64,000 nucleotides of DNA from Dickeya dianthicola NCPPB 453 (GTDB lineage Bacteria; Pseudomonadota; Gammaproteobacteria; Enterobacterales; Enterobacteriaceae), in NCBI RefSeq assembly GCF_000365305.1, contig NZ_CM001841.1, positions 1,171,653 through 1,235,652 on the forward strand, in the 5' to 3' direction. This document shows, in pieces, positions 1-9,303 of this stretch (positions are counted from its first letter, which is position 1; each line of letters opens with the position of its first letter). Below the pieces are notes generated by a model. The model saw only the letters and a program-made list of their open reading frames with translations, searched no databases and had not been told where the DNA came from. Position numbers and translations under genes: made by a program.

Positions 1-485
1 AACAGGCGTAAAACCTCGCTTTCCTTGGGAGACAGGCGCTTGTCGCCATAACCGCTGGCGCTGATTTTTTCCAACACCTTGCTGACGCTTTCCGGCGTGA
101 ATTTTTTGCCTTTCTGCAACGCGGCCAGCGCTTTGGGCAGGTCGGTTGGCGCGCCCTGTTTCAGCACAATCCCTTCGATATCCAGTTCCAGCACTGCGCT
201 GAGAATGGCCGGATTGTTGTTCATGGTCAGTACAATGATCGACAAGTGCGGGAAATGACGCTTGATGTATTTGATCAGGGTAATGCCGTCGCCGTATTTA
301 TCCCCTGGCATGGATAGATCGGTAATCAGGACATTGGCGTCCAGCTTGGGAAGATGGTTAATCAGGGCTGTCGAGTCTTCGAATTCACCCACGACGTTAA
401 CCCATTCGATTTGTTCCAGCGACTTTTTAATGCCAAACAAAACAATAGGATGATCGTCTGCAATAATTACGTTTAGATTGCTCAT
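1..485 (-). CDS. rcsB: Response regulator RcsB (5' part only, runs off the left edge)
   Basis: RcsB is the DNA-binding response regulator of the Rcs envelope-stress phosphorelay, controlling capsule, motility and virulence genes. The visible 161 codons begin MSNLNVIIADDHPIVLF and cover the whole receiver domain: acidic pair D10/D11, phospho-acceptor D56 in LITDLSMPG, and the K of the VLKQGAP turn. The sequence stops at KESEVLRLF, the first helix of the LuxR-type HTH domain, which lies outside the window. The ATG at 483-485 follows the rcsD stop by 6 bp, so rcsD and rcsB are one transcription unit as in other enterics. The near identity to the E. coli protein makes the assignment secure. Confidence 0.97.
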   Translation of the reverse strand, partial: MSNLNVIIADDHPIVLFGIKKSLEQIEWVNVVGEFEDSTALINHLPKLDANVLITDLSMPGDKYGDGITLIKYIKRHFPHLSIIVLTMNNNPAILSAVLELDIEGIVLKQGAPTDLPKALAALQKGKKFTPESVSKVLEKISASGYGDKRLSPKESEVLRL

Positions 486-491
486 TGTTTT

Positions 492-3161
492 TTACTCATA
501 TTGTTGGCCACCGGGCTGCAGCAATGCTGTGACAAAACCTTCGATCTGCCGAAGGTTGGTTTCTATCTGCGCACGATCCTGGGTGGTAATAAGCTTTTCC
601 AGCGCTTCACATAACTGCTTGCCGGGATGAAGATTCAGCATGGCAAAGACGCCTTTCAGGCGGTGTGCTGTTTGCGCAAGTGACAAAAAATCGCCGTCTT
701 GGGTCTCAGTATATAGTCTCTTTAAATCCTCCGGTACTGTATCAACAAACAAGGAATAGTAGTCGCTGTTGCGTAACTGACGGACGTAGAAGCCGATATC
801 GTCCCGTTCTTCAGGCAGGGTATTGGCTGGCGATGCCTCCAGTTGCTGTTCGATCAGTTTCAGCAGCCCCTCCAGCAGTAACTGGCTGATATTGTAGTTG
901 GTACGCAGGCGGCGATGCCCCAGCGGCACCAGCAGGGTATCATCACTGGTCACCAGCAAGGTGTCGTCGGCCATCCGGCTGGGATCATCGGTAATGGTGA
1001 TTTCTGCATCCTGACTCACCAGCCGTTCGTCATATACCACGATATCCGCGCCCCAGTTACTCACCATTCGGTTGATAATGGTACGTACCTCATCCGAGGT
1101 AATGTTCAGGAGTAGCGTGATGTCGTCCAATAATTTCTCATCTTCTTCCGCAGGCAGCGGGTCCGGCTGCATTTTCAAGGTCAGCACGTACTGGGTGCCG
1201 AGTCCCGGTCGACTGTTGATTTGCAGTTGACCTCCCAGTTTGTTGCAGAGTTGATTACATAGAAATAGGGTTAATCCGGAATTGTGCCGGAAGCGATCGG
1301 AGAGCGGCGTAGTGGCGAACGGATGCACCAGATTGTCCCGTTCCATACCGGAAATATCGGTGCCGGTATCGCTGATGCGGATCAGCAACTGCTCGGGGGA
1401 ATGCGCCGAAGGCTCGCAGGACAGGGTGATCTTGCCGTAATCGGTATTGGTGATGGAATAATCCAGCAGTAGCGACAGGGTTTTCTTCAGCAATTCGCTG
1501 TCGCCCAGGTAGGTCTGGCGTGGGTCAAGCTTGTAGTGATTGAACAGCTTCAACCCTTTTTGCTGGATACGCGGCAGCAATTCCAGCATCAAATCGTCAA
1601 TCAGCGTTAGCGGTGAAAACGAGTCGTGGACCAGATGCCATTCCACCGTTTCCAGCCGCGCCTGTAGGGCGATGTTTTCCATCAGACGGATGGCGCTGCT
1701 GGTTTCGGCAATCAGCGCCTGAACCGTTTTCTGCTGCTCTGGCGGGTTATCGGTTTTGCGCAGCGTCAACGCTAACTGGTGTACGGCGGACAACGGTTGT
1801 TTGAACTCCTGGCTCAGGTTGCGGAACAGACGTTTGCGAACCGAGACGTTTTTGTCGAATTCCCGCTGCGCCAGCTGCAGTTTTTTGGTAATCAATATTT
1901 CCTGATCCTGTTCACGCAGCAGGAACAAGCACAGTGACGGCGTGTGCTGACTGTGGAAAACGCGCACCTCGTACATCTCGTTGTCCACCGTGGCTTGGAT
2001 GACGCCCTGATGTTCCTCCGCCAGCGTGGAGATTTTCTTCAGGCTGAGGTGCGGATATAACCTTTCCGCCAGCGTATTCGCCACCATCACTTTGTTGTTG
2101 CTGAAATCGTAAACCAGCACCCCTATCGGGATGCGGCTGACGATCTCACCGTACATCCGCTGCTGTTCTTTCAGGTGATGAGACAGGTCATCCTTCGGCC
2201 GGGCGTAGTAGCGCCGCAACGTGTAGAACCCCACCAGCGAGATAGCCAGCAACGCCAGATTAAACGCAATCGCCCAGATATTGTTGCGCAGCATATCGGT
2301 GGCCAGCCGGCCCAGCGGAATGGCATAGACCAGTTTGATCGGTGAGTTCATCAACTGGGCCGATATTTCCAGCAGTGCGCCTTCGCGGCGAATATCGGTG
2401 GGGATGTCGTTGTCCGCGTTGGCGTCAGCGTTTACCGGCGGTGTCTGCTGGCGCAGTATGAAACTGTCCCGCGGCATATTGCGCGGGATAAGATCGTTGA
2501 TAGACAAGTCGAACGCAATGACGGTAGCCAGATGCCCGGGCTGATTGAATGTCGTGCGCAGGGTAAAGTAATAGTCGTTGTAAAAACGCAGTTTGCGTAA
2601 GGGAGAAAAACTTTCCCGTTCATCCAGCGTGTTCGCCTGCTGCAGCATCTCGGTTTTGCGCGATTCCACCATCGACGAGAGGTAACTGCCGCGGAACTGT
2701 GACGAGATATCTTTCAGCGGCTGGGTGGAAACCACGGTCAGACTATTGTCCTGTCCGTTGAGGTAGTACATCGAGTAGATATCGGTTTTCGCGCCCCACA
2801 ATACGTCCAGATATTGTGATATCCGGTGCATGGTGCCGAGCGTGGTTTTATCGTGCGGCCCGAAAATCAAGGCATCCGTTTTGTGGCCGCTTTTCTCGGC
2901 ATAAAACACATTCGGCATCAGCGTAATCAAATTGATGTTGGGGGTATCAGGCGGCGCCGGATCGCTGATCAGCGTTTTGTAGATCTGATCGGTGGAGAAA
3001 CGGTAGGCGTCAATGCGCTTTTGCATTCCTTCCGCAATGTCCGTCAGGGCGGATTTTTTCTCCGTCATCCAACTGTTGACGTAGTTATAGCTGTAGGCGC
3101 CGGTCATCAGCAACAGCAACAGAATAAACAGCAGGAAAAAACGCACGATAGCCGCAGGCAT
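492..3161 (-). CDS. rcsD: Phosphotransfer protein RcsD
   Basis: Inner-membrane phosphotransfer protein that passes phosphate from the hybrid kinase RcsC to RcsB. From the ATG at 3161 it has 889 residues, like E. coli RcsD (about 890). An N-terminal membrane helix (residues about 5-25), a periplasmic sensor region and a second helix (about 295-315) are followed by a kinase-like region. In that region the usual HELRTPL motif reads SQEFKQPL, so the phosphorylatable His is missing, as expected for RcsD. A degenerate ATPase-like part (NSGLTLFLCNQL) and a C-terminal HPt domain follow, with its His at about 833 in AHRLKG. The start was chosen because CAGGAG lies 9 nt before it; the frame stays open to 3332, but that extension looks non-coding. 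Confidence 0.95.
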   Translation of the reverse strand: MPAAIVRFFLLFILLLLLMTGAYSYNYVNSWMTEKKSALTDIAEGMQKRIDAYRFSTDQIYKTLISDPAPPDTPNINLITLMPNVFYAEKSGHKTDALIFGPHDKTTLGTMHRISQYLDVLWGAKTDIYSMYYLNGQDNSLTVVSTQPLKDISSQFRGSYLSSMVESRKTEMLQQANTLDERESFSPLRKLRFYNDYYFTLRTTFNQPGHLATVIAFDLSINDLIPRNMPRDSFILRQQTPPVNADANADNDIPTDIRREGALLEISAQLMNSPIKLVYAIPLGRLATDMLRNNIWAIAFNLALLAISLVGFYTLRRYYARPKDDLSHHLKEQQRMYGEIVSRIPIGVLVYDFSNNKVMVANTLAERLYPHLSLKKISTLAEEHQGVIQATVDNEMYEVRVFHSQHTPSLCLFLLREQDQEILITKKLQLAQREFDKNVSVRKRLFRNLSQEFKQPLSAVHQLALTLRKTDNPPEQQKTVQALIAETSSAIRLMENIALQARLETVEWHLVHDSFSPLTLIDDLMLELLPRIQQKGLKLFNHYKLDPRQTYLGDSELLKKTLSLLLDYSITNTDYGKITLSCEPSAHSPEQLLIRISDTGTDISGMERDNLVHPFATTPLSDRFRHNSGLTLFLCNQLCNKLGGQLQINSRPGLGTQYVLTLKMQPDPLPAEEDEKLLDDITLLLNITSDEVRTIINRMVSNWGADIVVYDERLVSQDAEITITDDPSRMADDTLLVTSDDTLLVPLGHRRLRTNYNISQLLLEGLLKLIEQQLEASPANTLPEERDDIGFYVRQLRNSDYYSLFVDTVPEDLKRLYTETQDGDFLSLAQTAHRLKGVFAMLNLHPGKQLCEALEKLITTQDRAQIETNLRQIEGFVTALLQPGGQQYE

Positions 3162-3433
3162 GAAATCAGGCTCCTGATGAACGGGTAAGAGGACGGATAC
3201 TGAGGCTGACGACCAGCAGCAACCGTGCGGCAAGGTCCAAAGCCAGCGACAGGCTGCTCCATTGGGTGATGAAGCCGCGCCGCGCCGGACCGGCCAGAAT
3301 ACCGGTATAGCCGAGAGTGCTGGCTGAAGCAACAGCCAGCCCGGCGGGCATGACTCGCGGCCTACCTACCTGTATCGCTTTGCCGCCCAGTCGCTGTGAC
3401 TGACCAGGCGTGGAGGAACTCAAGATTGAACTC

Positions 3434-3474
3434 ATTGCTGAATAACTATCATTGCTGAATAACTATCATCGCTG
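3434..3474. repeat. 17-bp direct tandem repeat, 2.4 copies
   Basis: The unit attgctgaataactatc occurs at 3434-3450 and again, identical, at 3451-3467, followed by a partial third copy that begins atcgctgaa. It sits between the MicF-like RNA and rcsD, where the rcsD promoter should be. Its function is unknown; it could be a slippage product or a repeated regulator site. Confidence 0.85.
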
Positions 3475-3580
3475 AACCTGACACAGGGGTATTTTTACCA
3501 CAATTGCGGCGTTTTATCGAAAGAGGATGTATATCGTTCGACATAAAATGCGGGAAGGATTCCACAATAAGCACGCAGAT

Positions 3581-3653
3581 AAAAAATGCCGGGACAAGCC
3601 CGGCAATAAGAAGGTAATTTATGATAAAGCGGAATGAAGAATTTGATGATAGC
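3581..3653 (-). ncRNA. micF: MicF-like antisense small RNA
   Basis: A 73-nt minus-strand transcript is predicted. Its 5' end, GCTATCATCA, is identical to the first ten bases of E. coli MicF as I remember it, the part that base-pairs with ompF mRNA. It continues as an A/U/C-rich unstructured stretch and ends in a Rho-independent terminator: 7-bp stem TGCCGGG/CCCGGCA, 5-nt loop, six Us (3581-3607). A -10-like TAAAAT lies 7 nt before the predicted start. As in E. coli the gene is upstream of rcsD on the same strand. The porin gene ompC, which flanks micF in E. coli, is absent; the next gene that way is menF. The main doubt is how far the sequence matches beyond the 5' end. Confidence 0.72.
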
Positions 3654-3869
3654 GAGAAAAATTTTAGAGCTCTCGGCCGTAAGAATTTTGTCACTTAATG
3701 CTAATTTAATCGGGTTTTTTTTCATTCTGTGCGGTGAACAAGGTCAGAAAATATAAACGAGATGACATTAGCGTTGATAAAGGAATATGGCCATCCATCC
3801 GCGATTATTTGCTAAGCAGCGGTGCTGCCTGGTCTGGCGCTCCTGCGGGCAGATACGTCGGCATGACAA

Positions 3870-4135
3870 TATATCCGTCATACTTCAAGTTGCAGGTGCG
3901 TTGGCTGCCCTCGCTCACCCCAGTCACTTACCTGAGTAAGCTCCTGGGGATTAAATGAGAGACATCCTGTCTCTCACCGGAGGCCAGCCGTTGGCTGGTC
4001 AAATTCGTTCCCAACGAATTTGTCACTCGGTGCCGCGTTACAAGGCTCATACGAGCCTTGCCCTGAAGGGCCAACGAGTTGCGTTGTTCAACACGCGAGC
4101 GTGTTGTCCTGCAACTCGAATTATTTTGGGTATAC
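3870..4135. repeat. 266-bp palindromic multi-hairpin repeat element (MITE-like)
   Basis: The ends are imperfect inverted repeats: the left end carries cttcaagttgcagg and the right end cctgcaactcgaattatt, closing in tatatcc and gggtata. The same ends bound a 67-bp copy at 41924-41990, so this is a dispersed family. The interior is a row of perfect hairpins with 2-4 nt loops: 3957-3975 (8-bp stem), 3984-3998 (6), 4000-4022 (10), 4041-4060 (8) and 4089-4106 (8), plus a compound one at 3918-3949 with CCCCAG/CTGGGG. No open reading frame is credible. Similar palindromic elements are known in Yersinia, Serratia and Pectobacterium; I cannot name the family with confidence. Confidence 0.8.
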
Positions 4136-4536
4136 ATTACCTATACTCATCTTTCGTCAAAAAATAAAATAAAAGCGGCGAAATCTTTTATCTGGTGAAT
4201 ACTTTTTGTGGCATAAACCTGCAAATAAAGAGGCATGATAAAGAATAATATAAAACCCTGTTTTTATTGTGGGTTAATCGTGGGGTTATTTGGCGTTGTG
4301 GCAACCCAGGATGGGAAAGCGGAATTATCGCAATCGTTTTGGGGAGGCCGTCGCAATTTGAGATAAACCGTCGCGGATCGGGTAACAACCTCTGTGCGGT
4401 GTTATTCAGCAGCAGCGCGTTCGGTTCGCCGGCGGACGGCTGGAGAAAGGCCCATTCATGGAAATAGCGTGTGGATAAGCAGGTTATTACGGGGTAGGCA
4501 TCATGCTAATAACTTTTTTTTGTAGGGATAGCCCCG

Positions 4537-4542
4537 TATAAT
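4537..4542 (+). promoter_or_regulatory. Putative -10 element of the men operon
   Basis: A perfect TATAAT lies 25 bp before the GTG of menF, which would give a leader of about 20 nt. No good -35 is seen at 17 bp, where a T run stands instead. The rest of 4136-4567 shows no gene or recognisable RNA. Confidence 0.5.
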
Positions 4543-4567
4543 TCCCTACTTTCAGTTTGGCTATGGG

Positions 4568-5896
4568 GTGAATGTGCAGCAATTCTCTGACCTGCTGCGC
4601 CAGATGCATCAGGCGCTCAACGAACCCTTGCCTGAGCAGGCGGGTTTTCATGCAATCACGCTGACCCTGTCGTTGCAGGACAGTTCGCCGTTGCTGGCGT
4701 GGCTGGCTTCGCAGCCCGTCTATCCGCAGTTTTATTGGCAGCATCGTCAGGAGGATGAAGAGGCGGCGGTGTGCGGTCAGGTGCGTGTGTTTGACGATAT
4801 CGCGCACGCTGAGGACTTTTTGCAACGTCACGATGTGGACGACAGCGTGCGTCTGTGGGGGTTGAATGCGTTTGAACAGCATCCGGTAGTTAAGACCAAT
4901 GCCGCCGCGTTTCTGTTTCTGCCGCGCATTGCCCTGTTGCGACAAGGGGCGCGCCTGCGCCTGCGGGTCAATCTGTGCAGTGAGACTTCGCTGCGCGATG
5001 ATGCGCGCGACGCGCAGGATTTTCTGCACCGGTTATTGCCGCCGCAGCCGTTGCCGACGCTGCATACCCGTATAGAGGCTATCCGCCATTGTCCGGATCG
5101 CCGGCAGTGGATTGAGCTATTACATCTGGCGCTGGCGGACATCGCCGCCGGGCAGATGGAAAAAGTGGTGCCGGCCCGCGCCACGGCTCTGTCGCTCGAT
5201 CGGCCATTGCGGGCGACCACGCTGATGGCGGCCAGCCGGGCGGCCAATTACCGCTGTTATCATTTTATGCTGGCTTTTGCGCCGCATCAGGCGTTTCTGG
5301 GTTCCAGCCCTGAGCGGCTTTATCGGCGGCGACATACCCGGCTGGAAACGGAAGCGCTGGCCGGAACGGTGGCCAGCGATCATGACGATGAAAAAGCCGC
5401 CGCGCTGGCAGACTGGTTGATGAATGACGTAAAGAACCAGTGTGAGAACATGCTGGTGGTGGACGATATCTGTCAGCGCCTGCATCAGGCGGCGCTGACG
5501 CTGGATGTGATGCCGCCGGAGATCGTCCGTCTGCGCAAGGTGCAGCATCTGCGGCGAACGATTCAGGCGACGCTGCGCAGCGGTACGGATAGCGAGTGCT
5601 TGCATCTGTTGCAGCCGACCGCGGCGGTGGCCGGGTTGCCGCGCGCCGCGGCGCGGGCGTTTCTGGCTCAGCATGAGCCGTTTCACCGCGGCTGGTACGC
5701 CGGCTCGGCGGGGTATTTGTCGCGTCAGCAGTCTGAATTCAGCGTGGCGCTGCGCTCCGCCAGCGTGGCGGAGCAGCAACTGACGCTGTATGCCGGCGCG
5801 GGCATTGTGGCGGGCTCTGATCCAGAACAAGAATGGCAGGAACTGGAAAACAAAGCCGCCGGACTGAAGTCGTTGCTGGAAGACGCTATTTCATAG
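4568..5896 (+). CDS. menF: Isochorismate synthase MenF
   Basis: Converts chorismate to isochorismate, the first step of menaquinone synthesis, in the cytoplasm. The protein has 442 residues (E. coli 431). It carries the chorismate-utilising signature in order: KVVPAR, GSSPERLY, EALAGT, and the C-terminal AGIVAGSDPEQEWQELENKA block that binds Mg and substrate. The N-terminal WLASQPVYPQFYW matches MenF and not the enterobactin paralogue EntC. Translation appears to start at a GTG (4568), with a second in-frame GTG two codons later; the Shine-Dalgarno sequence is poor. First gene of the men operon, 98 bp before menD. Confidence 0.95.
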   Translation: MNVQQFSDLLRQMHQALNEPLPEQAGFHAITLTLSLQDSSPLLAWLASQPVYPQFYWQHRQEDEEAAVCGQVRVFDDIAHAEDFLQRHDVDDSVRLWGLNAFEQHPVVKTNAAAFLFLPRIALLRQGARLRLRVNLCSETSLRDDARDAQDFLHRLLPPQPLPTLHTRIEAIRHCPDRRQWIELLHLALADIAAGQMEKVVPARATALSLDRPLRATTLMAASRAANYRCYHFMLAFAPHQAFLGSSPERLYRRRHTRLETEALAGTVASDHDDEKAAALADWLMNDVKNQCENMLVVDDICQRLHQAALTLDVMPPEIVRLRKVQHLRRTIQATLRSGTDSECLHLLQPTAAVAGLPRAAARAFLAQHEPFHRGWYAGSAGYLSRQQSEFSVALRSASVAEQQLTLYAGAGIVAGSDPEQEWQELENKAAGLKSLLEDAIS

Positions 5897-5994
5897 CGCG
5901 ATTTATTGCCTGTTACTGGTTTACATCAAAGTTGGCCGGATGAAAAAAAATATAATTATTGCCACAACCCGCAACCGGAGTTGTTGAGTCGATC

Positions 5995-7671
5995 ATGTCC
6001 ACACATATTTTTAACCGCCGCTGGGCAACGGTAATCGTTGAGGCGCTCAGCCATCAGGGTGTCCGTCATATCTGCATTGCGCCGGGATCGCGTTCCACAC
6101 CGCTGACGCTGGCGGCTGCTTCGCATCCGACGCTGGTCTGCCACACCCATTTTGACGAGCGTGGTCTTGGTCATCTGGCGTTGGGGCTGGCTAAAGCCTC
6201 CGGCGAAGCCGTGGCGGTGATCGTCACGTCCGGCACGGCGGCGGCCAATCTCTATCCGGCGATTATTGAAGCCGGGCTGACCGGCGAGCGGCTGGTGATA
6301 TTGACGGCGGATCGCCCACCGGAGCTGATCGACTGCGGCGCCAATCAGGCGATTCGGCAGCCCGGCATGTTTGCCTCGCACCCGACATCAACGCTCAATT
6401 TACCGCGCCCCACGTGTGATATTCCGGCCCGCTGGCTGGTTTCCGCCCTCGACAACGCCCTGAGCGAACTGTGCCACGGTGCGCTGCATATCAATTGCCC
6501 GTTTGCCGAACCGTTATATGGCGAAGACGATCCGGCTGCCTTTCAGGACTGGCTGCAGGCGCTGGGCGACTGGTGGCATCAACCGCAGCCGTGGCTGCAG
6601 GATGCGCGCGCGACGCCGCTAGCAACGATGCAGCCGGACTGGCCGCAATGGCGGCAACGGCGCGGCGTGGTGATCGCCGGGCGGGTACCTGCGCCGGCCG
6701 GCGAGCGGATCGCCGCCTGGGCGCGCCAGCTTGGCTGGCCGCTGATCGGCGATGTGCTGTCGCAAACCGGTCAACCGCTGGCCTGCGCCGATTTGTGGCT
6801 TCAGCATCCGCAGGCGGAAACGCTGCGTCAGGCCGAGATTGTGGTGCAGTTTGGCGCCAGCCTGACCGGCAAACGCCTGCTACAGTGGCAGGCAGCGTCT
6901 GCGCCCGACCAATACTGGCTGGTTGATAGCCTGCCGGGGCGGCTCGACCCTGCACAGCATCGCGGCAGCCGACTGGTGGCCGACATTGTCGACTGGCTGG
7001 CGGCGCATCCGGCCGTGGTTCAACCCGCCTGGGCGCCGGAGGTGGAAGCCTGTGCGGAACGGGTCTTCCGCCAGGCGGCCGCCCGCTTGTCCGGCGATTT
7101 CGGCGAGGCGCAGCTGGCGCACCGCGTCGCCGAGCTGCTGCTGCCGGAGGGGCAGTTTTTCGTCGGCAACAGCCTGACGATAAGGCTGGTGGATGCGTTT
7201 GCCCGTCTGCCGGCGGGGTATCCGGTGTACGCCAACCGCGGCGCCAGCGGCATTGACGGCCTGCTGTCGACGCTGGCGGGCGTGCAGCGCGCCAATGCCC
7301 GGCCGATGCTCGCCATCGTCGGCGATCTGTCGGCGTTGTATGACCTCAACGGGCTGGCGCTGCTGCGTCAGCCGCCTGCGCCGTTGGTGCTGGTGGTGGT
7401 GAACAATGACGGCGGGCAGATTTTTTCGTTATTACCGACGCCCGAGGCGCAGCGCGAAGCCTTCTACTGTATGCCGCAGCAGGTGGATTTTCGCCATGCG
7501 GCGGCGCTGTTCGGGCTGCGCTACGCGCGGGCGCAGCAATGGTCCGAGGTGCAGGACGCGGTAAACGCCGGGTGGCGGCAAGGCGGCACTACGTTGCTGG
7601 AAGTGGTGGTGGCGCCCAAAGCCGGCGCTGAAACGCTGCAACGGCTGTCGGCCGAGGTGGCGTCGTGGTAA
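5995..7671 (+). CDS. menD: SEPHCHC synthase MenD (thiamine diphosphate dependent)
   Basis: Joins 2-oxoglutarate-derived succinic semialdehyde to isochorismate, giving SEPHCHC, the second committed step to menaquinone. The 558-residue protein starts [10 protein letters not shown] at 5995; a longer frame from 5959 is not conserved. The first 140 residues are almost the E. coli sequence: [53 protein letters not shown]. The ThDP/Mg site is [12 protein letters not shown] with the downstream NNDGGQIF, after the [11 protein letters not shown] segment. Its TAA overlaps the menH start (TAATG), implying translational coupling. Confidence 0.97.
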   Translation: MSTHIFNRRWATVIVEALSHQGVRHICIAPGSRSTPLTLAAASHPTLVCHTHFDERGLGHLALGLAKASGEAVAVIVTSGTAAANLYPAIIEAGLTGERLVILTADRPPELIDCGANQAIRQPGMFASHPTSTLNLPRPTCDIPARWLVSALDNALSELCHGALHINCPFAEPLYGEDDPAAFQDWLQALGDWWHQPQPWLQDARATPLATMQPDWPQWRQRRGVVIAGRVPAPAGERIAAWARQLGWPLIGDVLSQTGQPLACADLWLQHPQAETLRQAEIVVQFGASLTGKRLLQWQAASAPDQYWLVDSLPGRLDPAQHRGSRLVADIVDWLAAHPAVVQPAWAPEVEACAERVFRQAAARLSGDFGEAQLAHRVAELLLPEGQFFVGNSLTIRLVDAFARLPAGYPVYANRGASGIDGLLSTLAGVQRANARPMLAIVGDLSALYDLNGLALLRQPPAPLVLVVVNNDGGQIFSLLPTPEAQREAFYCMPQQVDFRHAAALFGLRYARAQQWSEVQDAVNAGWRQGGTTLLEVVVAPKAGAETLQRLSAEVASW

Positions 7672-8462
7672 TGCAGTGCCGTCGGGTTGGTCAGCCGCAG
7701 CCGGGGCAGCCCTGGCTGGTGATGTTGCACGGCCTGCTCGGCAGCGGCGAAGACTGGCAGCCGGTGTTGCCGTATCTGGCCGACTGGCCGCTGCTGCTGG
7801 TGGATTTACCGGGGCATGGTGCATCCCGGTCGTTGCCGGCGGTGGATTTCGCCGACGTGAGCCGGCAACTGACCGCGCTGCTGGCGCAACAACCGGTGAC
7901 CGATTACTGGTTGCTGGGGTATTCGCTGGGCGGACGCATTGGCATGTACCACGCCTGCCAGGGCGACGCCGCCGGTTTGCGGGGGCTGCTGGTGGAAGGC
8001 GGGCATCCGGGGCTGGCGTCGGCAGGGGATCGCGACGCGCGACGCCGGCATGATGCCGACTGGGCGCGGCGTTTTCGCCATGAGCCGCTGGATAGCGTGC
8101 TGCCGGACTGGTATCAGCAGCCGGTTTTTGCCCGCCTGTCGCCGGCGCAACGCGACCGGTTGATTGCATTACGCCGCGGCAATCACGGACCGGCGGTCGC
8201 CGACATGCTGGAAGCGACATCGCTATCTCGTCAACCCTGTCTGGTTGACGCTCTGCAACAGCTACGGGTTCCGTTCGGTTACCTCTGTGGCAGTCAGGAC
8301 ACTAAATTTCAGGCGCTGGCCGCGCAGCATCGTTTGCCGTTGCTAAGCGTGGACCGCGCCGGGCACAACGCTCATCAGGCGAATCCGTCGGCGTATGCCG
8401 AACGGATCCGCCAGTTCATTTCGCATCCCGAAAGGAAGATTCAATATGCTTTATCCCAGTGA
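7671..8462 (+). CDS. menH: SHCHC synthase MenH (alpha/beta hydrolase)
   Basis: Removes pyruvate from SEPHCHC to give SHCHC. The protein has 263 residues from the ATG at 7671; a GTG two codons upstream is less likely because the ATG overlaps the menD stop. It has the alpha/beta-hydrolase oxyanion region LHGLLGSG, nucleophile Ser in GYSLGG, acid Asp in SQDTKF and catalytic His in [21 protein letters not shown] and LEATSL are shared with E. coli MenH. The C-terminal codons overlap menB by 17 bp, which leaves a slightly extended tail. Confidence 0.95.
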   Translation: MQCRRVGQPQPGQPWLVMLHGLLGSGEDWQPVLPYLADWPLLLVDLPGHGASRSLPAVDFADVSRQLTALLAQQPVTDYWLLGYSLGGRIGMYHACQGDAAGLRGLLVEGGHPGLASAGDRDARRRHDADWARRFRHEPLDSVLPDWYQQPVFARLSPAQRDRLIALRRGNHGPAVADMLEATSLSRQPCLVDALQQLRVPFGYLCGSQDTKFQALAAQHRLPLLSVDRAGHNAHQANPSAYAERIRQFISHPERKIQYALSQ

Positions 8463-9303
8463 AGAACTGCTTTACGCACCGGCAGCATGGCACGATTGCA
8501 GCGGGGATTTTGTCGATATCCTTTATCACAAGTCGGCCGACGGTATCGCCAAAATCACCATCAATCGTCCTCAGGTGCGCAACGCGTTCCGCCCGCAAAC
8601 GGTAAAAGAGATGATTCAGGCGCTGGACAACGCCCGTCATGACGACGGTATCGGCGTGATCATCCTGACCGGCGCCGGCGAGAAAGCGTTCTGCTCCGGC
8701 GGCGACCAGAAAGTGCGCGGCGATTACGGCGGCTACCAAGACGACAGCGGCGTTCATCATCTCAACGTGCTGGATTTCCAGCGTCAAATCCGCACCTGCC
8801 CGAAACCGGTGGTGGCGATGGTGGCCGGGTATTCCATCGGCGGCGGCCATGTGCTGCACATGATGTGCGACCTGACTATCGCGGCGGAAAATGCCATTTT
8901 CGGCCAGACCGGACCGCGCGTCGGCTCCTTTGACGGCGGCTGGGGCGCCTCGTACATGGCGCGCATCGTCGGCCAGAAAAAAGCCCGCGAAATCTGGTTC
9001 CTGTGCCGTCAGTATGACGCTCAGCAGGCGTTGGATATGGGGCTGGTCAACACCGTGGTGCCGTTGGCGGAGCTGGAGCGCGAAACCGTGCGCTGGTGCC
9101 GTGAAATGCTGCAAAACAGCCCGATGGCGCTGCGTTGCCTGAAAGCGGCGCTGAATGCCGACTGCGACGGTCAGTCTGGGTTGCAGGAACTGGCCGGCAA
9201 CGCCACCATGCTGTTCTACATGACGGAGGAAGGGCAGGAAGGCCGCAATGCCTTTAACGAAAAACGCCAGCCCGACTTCAGCAAATTCAAACGGAATCCC
9301 TGA
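8446..9303 (+). CDS. menB: 1,4-dihydroxy-2-naphthoyl-CoA synthase MenB
   Basis: Crotonase-fold enzyme that closes the second ring of the naphthoquinone by Dieckmann-type condensation of o-succinylbenzoyl-CoA. The protein has 285 residues, exactly the E. coli length, from the ATG at 8446, with AAAGGAAG as ribosome site. It is the most conserved protein of the operon: [62 protein letters not shown] and [18 protein letters not shown] all match the family. The final [11 protein letters not shown] is also identical. Its TGA shares one base with the ATG of menC. Confidence 0.98.
   Translation: MLYPSEELLYAPAAWHDCSGDFVDILYHKSADGIAKITINRPQVRNAFRPQTVKEMIQALDNARHDDGIGVIILTGAGEKAFCSGGDQKVRGDYGGYQDDSGVHHLNVLDFQRQIRTCPKPVVAMVAGYSIGGGHVLHMMCDLTIAAENAIFGQTGPRVGSFDGGWGASYMARIVGQKKAREIWFLCRQYDAQQALDMGLVNTVVPLAELERETVRWCREMLQNSPMALRCLKAALNADCDGQSGLQELAGNATMLFYMTEEGQEGRNAFNEKRQPDFSKFKRNP

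Noticed and set aside
3166-3435. 89-codon minus-strand frame between the 17-bp repeat and rcsD, with a hydrophobic C-terminal part
   Set aside because: It lacks a good ribosome site, overlaps the rcsD leader in another frame, and resembles no known protein. It is kept only as a possible leader peptide.
3449-3725. Two overlapping minus-strand frames of 76-81 codons
   Set aside because: They run through the MicF-like RNA and its terminator, and their sequences have no protein-like composition.
4828-5247. Long antisense frames inside menF, menD, ybbP and other GC-rich genes
   Set aside because: They are shadows produced by high third-position GC; Arg/Ala/Gln-rich translations without motifs.
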